From: Calliopum simillimum
Lineage: Eukaryota > Arthropoda > Insecta > Diptera > Lauxaniidae
Direction: 5' to 3'
Assembly: GCA_951812925.1 (NCBI GenBank)
Contig: OX638370.1
Coordinates: forward strand, 102,314,897 to 102,378,896
Length of the DNA stretch: 64,000 bases
Shown: piece by piece, positions 56,791 through 64,000 of the stretch
How the letters are laid out: each line of letters begins with the position of its first letter
Numbering within the stretch: the stretch's first letter is position 1
Made by a program: the position numbers and the translations under genes
The notes under the pieces: generated by a model
Told to the model about the DNA's origin: nothing
The model's database searches: none
What the model saw: only the letters and a program-made list of their open reading frames with translations

Positions 56791-57755
56791 TACCCTACAC
56801 CCAGGGTATATTCACTTTGTCCTTCCATTTGTAACGCAGAGAAGGAGGCGTGGCAGATATAGAAAAGTATATATATTCTTGATCAGCGTCAGCTCCTGAG
56901 TCGATATAGCCATGTCCGTCTGTCTGGCTGGCTGGCTGGGTGGCTGGCTGGGTGTGTGTGTGTGGAAATACATTTTTTGGGAAAACTGAGCAACAAAATT
57001 CAATGAAATTTGGTGCACAGCCTCCGTCGTAAAAGTTAACTCGAAGGATTGAAAATGAGCGAAATCGGTCAACGTACACGCCTACCGCCGATACAAAAAA
57101 TATATTCAAAATGCAATAATAACAGCATTATTCGCAATAACAGAAACAAAATACACATAAATACTAGGAAAAGTAAATATAAGCTCTGAGCAAAAACTAG
57201 GTGAATTCGGACTAGAGGGCGTGGCACCTCCCATATAAACAAAAGATTCAAAATGTTATACGGAAAGCGTTTTTGAGATAACCCAACCAAATTACACTCA
57301 AACACTCGGATCTATAAATGCATGCTATACGCAAGATCTAGGTAAACTCGGACAAGAGGGCGTGGCACCTCCCATATAAGCAAATGTTTCAAAATTATAT
57401 AATGAAAGTGTTTTTTGAGATAATCCAACCAATTTTCACTCAAACACGAAAAACATTAATTGTAAGCTCTGAGCTTAAAATAGGCGAAGTAGGATTAGAG
57501 AGCGTGGCACCTCCCATATAAACGAAAGTTTCAAAATGCTATACTGAAAGATTTTTTAAAGAAAACCTAACCGAATTTTACTCTAACACTCAGAACAGTA
57601 AATGCAAGCTCTACGCAAAATCAAGGTAAGCTCGGAGGTGAGGGCGTGGCACTTCCCATATAAGCAATTTGTCCTTATACTCTCCTAATAATATACTTGA
57701 AATGCAGTGTAGGGTATTTAGTTTTTGGCCAGGCCAAAGATACCACCCTTACTAG
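56791..57755 (+). mobile_element. Helitron-like element with 141-bp tandem repeats
   Basis: The start TACCCTACACCCAGGG is shared with 4375 (inverted). A pyrimidine-rich GTCCGTCTGTCTGGCTGG stretch follows, then four tandem units marked by GGCGTGGCACCTCCCATATAA at about 57219, 57360, 57502 and 57643 (period 141-142 bp). The 3' end has the hairpin TTTGGCCAGGCCAAA followed, after 14 bases, by CTAG and a host T, as expected of a Helitron 3' terminus. The other copy at the right edge ends at exactly the same CTAG. No Rep/helicase is coded, so it is non-autonomous. Drosophila DINE/mini-me-type Helitrons with central tandem repeats are the nearest thing I know. Confidence 0.7.
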
Positions 57756-57783
57756 TTTTTTATTAAGTTGAAGTACTGGGATT

Positions 57784-57903
57784 GAATCGCCGCATCCGTG
57801 AACGTACAATTCGTGTCGTAAAATTTGAATTTAGTAATGCGAAATACATGTGAAACACATGATTTTACGTCACGAGTTGTACGTTCACGGATGCGTCGAT
57901 TCG
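57784..57903. repeat. 120-bp fold-back repeat
   Basis: Arms of about 42 bp (GAATCGCCGCATCCGTGAAC through TCGTAAAAT; inverted from 57862) with a few mismatches around a 36-bp spacer. Confidence 0.8.
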
Positions 57904-59600
57904 ACCCCTGGTTTTTGTTTTAAATTAATTAAAGAATAAATTCTTGTTAAGTTTTTTTAAAAATGTGTTTAAGTTTTGGTTTTATATCAGTTCAACAAAA
58001 AGGGTGCCACATCTCCTTCGTTTAACCTAATGACTTCCACACTTTGCAGTCTTGTCGCTAACCAATTTTATATTTTTTTGTGTTGGACGCTTCACACAGT
58101 GGGCAATTGACATAAGGTAGGATTACTCAACTGAAATTTTGTACGTTGTTCAGGATTTGGCTATAAGCCGAATGAATTAAATTAGAAAAGTTTAAGATAC
58201 TGAGGTTGCAGAGGCAATAAACAGCTAAAAATTGTAATTTTTTTTTTGAATCGCCCACAAACTGCAAGTTGCTTTCTTTCATTTGCAAAATCAAATAAAT
58301 TGTGTTTTTTTTTTTTTTTTTTTTTTCTCAAACTTAATTAAAATGGGAATTTGTCTGATTAACCTATAGCAAAAATTATACGTGTACAAGAGCGTTTTCC
58401 GCGGAATATCTGCATGCAATGTTTGTTTTTTTACTCATACGTACTTATAGTACATTTACAATTGTAGCGTGTTTGCACACATACACGCACTCACACACAC
58501 ACTAATCTGTATGAACAAATGTAAATTATTACCGGTGGTAAAGTATAAGATTGTGAATCAAAAAAAAAAAAAAATAAATCCACTATTTGCGATTGAATGA
58601 GCAGATCAACCCTTGCAAAGATATCTGCTACGCTCGCACGTTGGCTACTACAATACCGGTCTTTTGTCGGTGTATGTATCTGATGCAGGCAATGAAGGTG
58701 TGGTTTTCTGGGCGGAGACTCTTTGCACACACTCGCAGACGACATCAAAGTGAAGTACACACGTTCATACCTAGGAACTTCCATATATACATACACATAC
58801 GTACACATACAAAATTAAATAAATATTATAAATGTCCCTATAGCAGAGCTTGTGCATAAGAAAGTAGCATAATATGCGTATTTATGTTATGATGATGCAT
58901 ATCGCATTAGAGTGATTCAATTTTGAAAAAATCTTGAAAATTTTATATTGTTGCAATCATATTCTTATGATTATGTGACAGAAGACTGTTGTATTAGGCT
59001 TTAATTTTTGGTTTACAGAATAGAAATAAATGGTGAACAGAAAAAGGAACTGAATTTTCGTGCTTGTTTGAATTTTTTTTTTTCCAAAAAATTAATTCTA
59101 AAAAATGTATAATTTATAACCAAAAAAAAAAAAAAAAAGTGTGCCAGATTCTTCCCTAGCTCAAATATAATGTTTTGAAAATGAAATTATTAAAAACAGT
59201 TCAGTACATTTTGCGCCAAGTCGTTACAACCATTCTCCATAAAATCAAGATTATGTAAAACAGTTACTAAATATGGCCAAAAATTTCTCAAGTGAGTCGC
59301 CTAAGAATTTAAACGTAAGAAAGGCTTTCAAGATAAATGATTTTTGTTGCAACTAGCAAAGATTTTGAAAAAATTTTTATTTAACATAAGTAGGCCAGGA
59401 AAAAGAAAAATATTTTTTTTTTTTTGGACCAACATTTTTTATTCATTATTGAAAATCCCTATTTTAAATAAATAAAAATTTAAGCCATTTCTCCGGCTCT
59501 GAGAAAATTATAAAAAATATGTGAGCACTTTCCAAATGTCTAGGAACTATATCCCAAAAAAAATTTGAGTAATCGATGTTGGTTCAAAAGTTATTAACAA
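57904..59600. other. Intergenic, no gene seen
   Basis: AT-rich, with long T and A runs (58304-58326, 58560-58575) and a CA run near 58490. No gene. Confidence 0.4.
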
Positions 59601-59604
59601 AAGT

Positions 59605-59912
59605 ATGCCGTGCAATTCTTTTTTCAGTAGCAGAGCAAAACAAGACATCTAACGATAAAAGTTCATATGGAATAAAATGCTTAGAATCGTCTAAAGAATA
59701 CGTGTGAATTTTTTTCAGAATTTTTTAAAACATTTTATAATTTGTCAAAAATTGGTCAAAAAAAAAAAAAAAAATAAAAAATAATAAGTTACAAAAAATT
59801 CCAAAAAAACTCACACGTATTCCTCACACGACTCTAAGAATTTTATGCCGTATGCACTTTTTTGTAAGACGCTTTGTTTTTGTCTTCTAATGAAAAATTA
59901 ATTGCACGGCAT
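59605..59912. repeat. 308-bp fold-back element
   Basis: Left ATGCCGTGCAATTCTTTTTT to AATACGTGTGAATTTTTTT; right arm inverted (AAAAAACTCACACGTATT to AATTGCACGGCAT). Arms are about 110 bp and diverged. Confidence 0.75.
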
Positions 59913-59929
59913 TTCCACCAAAACGTCCA

Positions 59930-60150
59930 CCGTGAGCCAAAAAGTTAAATCATCATATCTCTGAAACTATTCACCGTACATGAATGAAATTTGGTACTTA
60001 TGTATAAAGCACCAATACAAATAATGTGTACTGGGGGTATTTTGGGGGTTCAAACCCCCCAGGAAGATATTTTACCCATATATTTATAGCGGTACAAATC
60101 AAGTGTTTCGTATAGTGCACCCTCGTTTTTTTGTATGAAAAATCCCCCCC
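59930..60150 (+). repeat. Copy of the 15225 repeat
   Basis: Contains GAAATTTGGTACTTATGTAT and AAAGCACCAATACAAATAATGTGTACTGG, as at 15240-15290. Followed by a GGGGGTTCAAACCCCC hairpin at about 60045. Confidence 0.6.
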
Positions 60151-60286
60151 AAGAGCAAATCCTGCGCACGGGGCTGGAAGTCCCGGCTGATCGTTTCTCA
60201 AAATGAGGTCAAAAAACGGTAACTACATTTAAAAAAACACAACAGACTAAAATAGTAAATTTTGATGAACTTGAAGGTGCTGATAA

Positions 60287-61553
60287 CACTGTTCGACGCA
60301 AAAAAAAAAACACATGATAAAATCCAAAAAATTCTTAAAGTAGACGTTAAAAAAAAAATACCCGTGTCTCGAGGTTTTTCCCGTTTTCCGTCACATTTTT
60401 TTTAAATCAATTTTTGAAGTTTTTTATCCACTGTACATGAAATAAAAAACAAAAATACCGCATTCTTGTGTTATATCGATGAAGTTAACTATATGATCCT
60501 TACATTTGAGGTGTATTATGTGTTCAGCAAACTTATGCAGGATATTGCGTGGAATATTTTTGTAGAAAATTTTAACCCTGTGCAACATGTGGGTCATTTT
60601 TGCCTTTTTTTAAAAAGGTACAAAAATGACACTCAAAACAGGGAAATATTGAGTCAGTATGTACTACAGAAATATTTGCTATACAATTTCACTACTAGTT
60701 GCTGAACACTAAAAAGCAAAATTTTATCCCGAAAGCAAAAAAATCGCAAAAATCAGTAAGCAGTTCTAGCAATAAATATTTTCCAAATTTCAACCCACTG
60801 TAAAACTCTAAAACTACATTTTGGACAAAACTCGTTCTCACGAGATCATAACGAAAACACTCAAGGATCATTTTCCAAGAATACATTAACCTATTATATC
60901 CTGTTTTTATGGGTTTTTTTTTACCTCTTTTTTTAAAACTGAGCCACAATGGGTTAAAAAATTTTGCAAAAATATCCTACAAAGAATTTCTCTTAGAGTT
61001 ACCATGGATGAAAAATTCTTAAAACTTAAGTTAAGCGCGTCTGGGATGTAATTAATATGTAATGTGAAAAGTCCTAATTGATTTTAACGATTTTTTTGGT
61101 TTCAGGCTCAAAATTCGACCTTTACGTGTTTTGAAACTGCTAGTGAAATTTTATAGCGAATATTTCTGTAGTACATACTGACTCAATATTTCCCTGTTTT
61201 GACCATCATTTTTCTACCTTTTTAAAAAAAGGCAAAAATGACCCACATGTTGGGGTTAGACAGGGTTAAAATTTTATACAAAAATATTCCACGCAATATC
61301 CTGCATAAGTTTGCTGAACACATGATACACCTCAGGTGTAAGGATCATATAGTTAAATTCATCGAATTAACACAATAATGCAGTATTTTTGGTTTTTTCA
61401 TGTACAGTGGATAAAAAACTTCAAAAATCGATTAAAAAAAATGTGACGTGCTGGAGAAAAACCACGAGAAACGGGTATTTTTTTAACGTCTACTTTAAGA
61501 TTTTTTTGGATTTTCTAATGTGTTTTAAAAAAGTTCGAAATTGTCGAACAGTG
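60287..61553. mobile_element. 1267-bp fold-back element, TSD TAA
   Basis: Terminal CACTGTTCGAC / GTCGAACAGTG with TAA on both sides (60284-60286, 61554-61556). The arms are very long: about 430 bp (60287-60710) repeated inverted at about 61135-61553 with roughly 85-90% identity by eye, around a spacer of about 430 bp. The TAA duplication would suit a PIF/Harbinger-type element. No transposase coded; a transcript would form a long hairpin RNA. Confidence 0.85.
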
Positions 61554-61783
61554 TAACCAATCCAGTCTCAAAATTGCTCTATCACGTATGGTTTTTAAGA
61601 TATTCTTATATGAATGTTTAAAAACACGATTCTTGTATGATTCTTCCTTAAAAATTTATGACAACTTTAAATGGATTCATGCGAGTCAGAAATCGTATGC
61701 GTAGTTTCATATGATTTTTCTCTCTATGGTCTCATTTTGAAATGGTCATAGATTTTTAAACAAAATCATACAAGATCAGTTTA

Positions 61784-62191
61784 GTGATGAGCAAAATTGG
61801 TCTTAGTCTTGCGTCTTGTTATTGGTCTTGGTAATTTTGCGAGACCAAGACCAAAATGCTGATATTTTTGCAAGACCAAGACTGCTTTTCAGTTTTGGTT
61901 ATTTATAGTTAAAAGGTGTTTCACGCCCGTTTCGAAGATAAAATCATCTCTCAATTTGAATTTTGGCATCTTAAAAACCCAACTGCTTTGGAAAAATATG
62001 GTTTTGAAACTTTGAATACTCAGTATCTCCAGAAATTTTTCAAGACCAAGACCAAGACCGAGACCAAGACTTAACGAGCAAGATCAAGACCAAGACCAAG
62101 ACTCAATATCAAAACCAAGACCAAGACTCAATGTGCAAGAACAAGACCAAGACTAAGACTGCTCTTGTCTTGGTCTTGGTTTGCTCATCAC
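61784..62191. mobile_element. ACCAAG-repeat MITE, copy 2
   Basis: Same TIRs (GTGATGAGCAAA) and flanking TA (61782-61783, 62192-62193) as the copy at 53891. It has longer hexamer tracts: AAGACCAAGACCAAGACC near 62041 and again near 62087-62150. Confidence 0.88.
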
Positions 62192-62193
62192 TA

Positions 62194-63885
62194 TATCAGT
62201 TCATGGTTTATTTTGAAGGCGAAGACTAGTACTAAACGATGCATTTAATAAATATGAGGAAAACAGTTTCTAGCCTCCTCTATATAACCTCAAAAATAGA
62301 GTTTTTGAACTTTAAGGTTAAAATACCTCAAAAACCGTACGTGATACAGCAATCTAGCGGCTGGATTCGTATTATCACCGACAAACACATCGAAAACGAC
62401 TATTTTTCTTTGTTGTGTTTTTATTTCAAATGTACCATTTTTCGACCTCACTTTAAAAAACGATTAGCTAGAATTTCATTCGGAACAGATCTCGAAAATA
62501 TGAATTAACTGGAGTAAGATTCCGTGAATCGCTTCATTAGGCAGTTTCATGGAACTTCTGTTTGATTGGCGATAGGTGTGCTACAAGACCATGGAGTACT
62601 CTGTACAAATAATCAAGCAACTAATATCCAACTAAAAATTGAATGATACAACTAAGTATTCATTCTCTGGAATATCTATCAAAGTAATGTTGGGCGATTG
62701 GGTGTAGTTTAATTTCTTATGAGAGTCGTACACATATAAATTTTAGCCAACAATTTTGCGGCATGAAATTCCCCCACTCATCTTTCATACAAAATTCTCT
62801 AGTGGCAAAAAGGGTTTTATTTGAATGCAACGAGATAAGTTTTCAATTCAAAATCATAATAAAAAAGAAATGAAAAACATTTAACTTTACACAACTGGCC
62901 TCCTTCATTCAGTGCTTGAGTTGAAATTTCGTTATGCTGCCTGCACTATTCACATAAGTACTTGCTCCATCGACCTTCTTTCGTACCACCTTTAAGTTAC
63001 AAGTTTATCGTCTTCAATTATTTTCTCATTATGAGCAAATTAAGTTGATTCCTGTTCTTTAGCAACTGCTTAAACGAAATCAACCCAAAATTTTACCATA
63101 AATGGTCGCTGAAAATTTACTTCAAAGAATTACATTTACAGCGGCGGCGGCGGCCCACTGGGTAAAACAACAACAACAAAAATAACTTCAAGAAAGTTGC
63201 AGCAGGCAAGTAAGAAGCAGATACAACAACAACAAAAATCCTTTGAGTTGATTTCAGTTCATAAACCAGAAAAAGAGTAGAGTCGACGATTTTATGCGTT
63301 AATGTTTTAAGTCCTTTGGTCCTGAACACAAAAAAAAAAAAAAATATAGAAAAATAAAAACAAACAAACAAAAGATATTTTGCTGCCTAGGTAGCCTTAG
63401 ATAGATTTTAGCTTTTATGCCGTCCATGTTTTGGGACAAAAAAGAGATTTTTTCCAGTTCAATAGCGGATAAACTATTAGCTGTAGAACGATGACCTTTA
63501 GGGGAAAATATAACAAAATATATTTTCTACATTTTTCCGGACATAACTGTGTACATTTCTATGGTTTTAAGGTTTTTGACAAAAATCGAAAAATATTTCA
63601 CTTTTAAGGTTGAAGTTAGTAAGTTAGTTGAAAGTTTTGCCAGTTCGCGCGCTTTAACGTATTGTAGTGCACATAAAAAATTTTTTAGTTGTGGATGCAA
63701 AATATACTGTGAAACAAAAATACCCAAAACTATACCCTTTACAAAAGGACAAAGTATGTAAAAACTTTTATATTTCTCTAAAATTTCAATTGATTTCTAT
63801 TCTGAAGACCATGATTGAAAGCTCTTGACTTCATCGTTTGTTCATAATCGAAATTTTGGATATATTTTTTAAAACAAAAATATAA
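62194..63885. other. Intergenic, no gene seen
   Basis: Contains CAACAACAA runs near 63168 and 63222 and a poly(A) near 63330. The 89-codon frame at 62239 has no recognisable motif. Confidence 0.4.
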
Positions 63886-64000
63886 CTAGTAAGGGTATAA
63901 CCTTTGGCCTGGCCAAACATTAAATACCTCACACTGCAGTATTTTTAAAATTTTGCTTATATGTATATATTTTTTTAAATGATATTTTTTCCATCTGCAA
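63886..64000 (-). mobile_element. Helitron-like element 3' end, cut by window edge
   Basis: On the minus strand the sequence reads GGTATTTAATGTTTGGCCAG, closes the TTTGGCCAGGCCAAA hairpin, and after 15 bases ends CTAG followed by T, matching the 3' end of 56791-57755. The body runs past the end of the window. Confidence 0.7.

Noticed and set aside
60040..60065. GGTTCAAACCC as a tRNA T-arm
   Set aside because: No A box or other stems nearby; a simple G-run/C-run hairpin explains it.
62239..62508. 89-codon plus-strand frame
   Set aside because: Composition is like that of surrounding AT-rich DNA and no domain is visible.

Overview
The window looks like nuclear DNA of a higher fly (Diptera, Brachycera). 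It is AT-rich, its introns are short (57 to about 340 bp), and the only intact genes are close matches to fly proteins. It is not bacterial: there are no operons, no ribosome binding sites, and the genes are split by GT-AG introns. The transposon load is much heavier than in Drosophila melanogaster euchromatin, which suggests a larger-genome fly; I cannot name the species.

Three host genes, all on the + strand, occupy the left third. (1) NAT1 (eIF4G2/DAP5 family), five exons from about 5932 to 10876, a translation factor that drives cap-independent or alternative initiation. Its reading frame has no in-frame AUG for about 560 codons, so it must start at a non-AUG codon or be joined to an unseen upstream exon. 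(2) A 136-residue PSMG4/PAC4-type proteasome assembly chaperone, single exon, 13872-14282. (3) sugarbabe (sug), a GLIS-type five-zinc-finger transcription factor, two exons, 18212-19720. From memory, NAT1 and sug are also near each other in Drosophila, so the order is probably ancestral.

Everything else is intergenic DNA and transposable elements, nearly all broken. There are four copies (A-D) of one non-LTR family with TACA-type tails and target duplications of 7-12 bp; a CR1-like LINE (25140-27743) with an internal 454-bp tandem duplication; a fragment of an RNase H type LINE (38690-39840); several Tc1/mariner elements (31343-32566, 36202-37715, 39960-40620, 45482-51060 and one nested in the last); and a hAT element with perfect 8-bp duplication (42349-43937). 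There are also Helitron-like elements with central tandem repeats (56791-57755 and the right edge), two copies of a MITE made of ACCAAG repeats, and several large fold-back elements.

The most striking structure is a nest at 45482-51060. A Tc1-like element holds a second, oppositely oriented Tc1-like element. That one holds both a LINE (copy D) and a 1.4-kb TIR element with a long hairpin, which itself carries what looks like a captured exon-intron-exon piece of a host gene. Each insertion has its target duplication, and removing each on paper reconnects the interrupted transposase reading frame, so the order of events can be read from the sequence.
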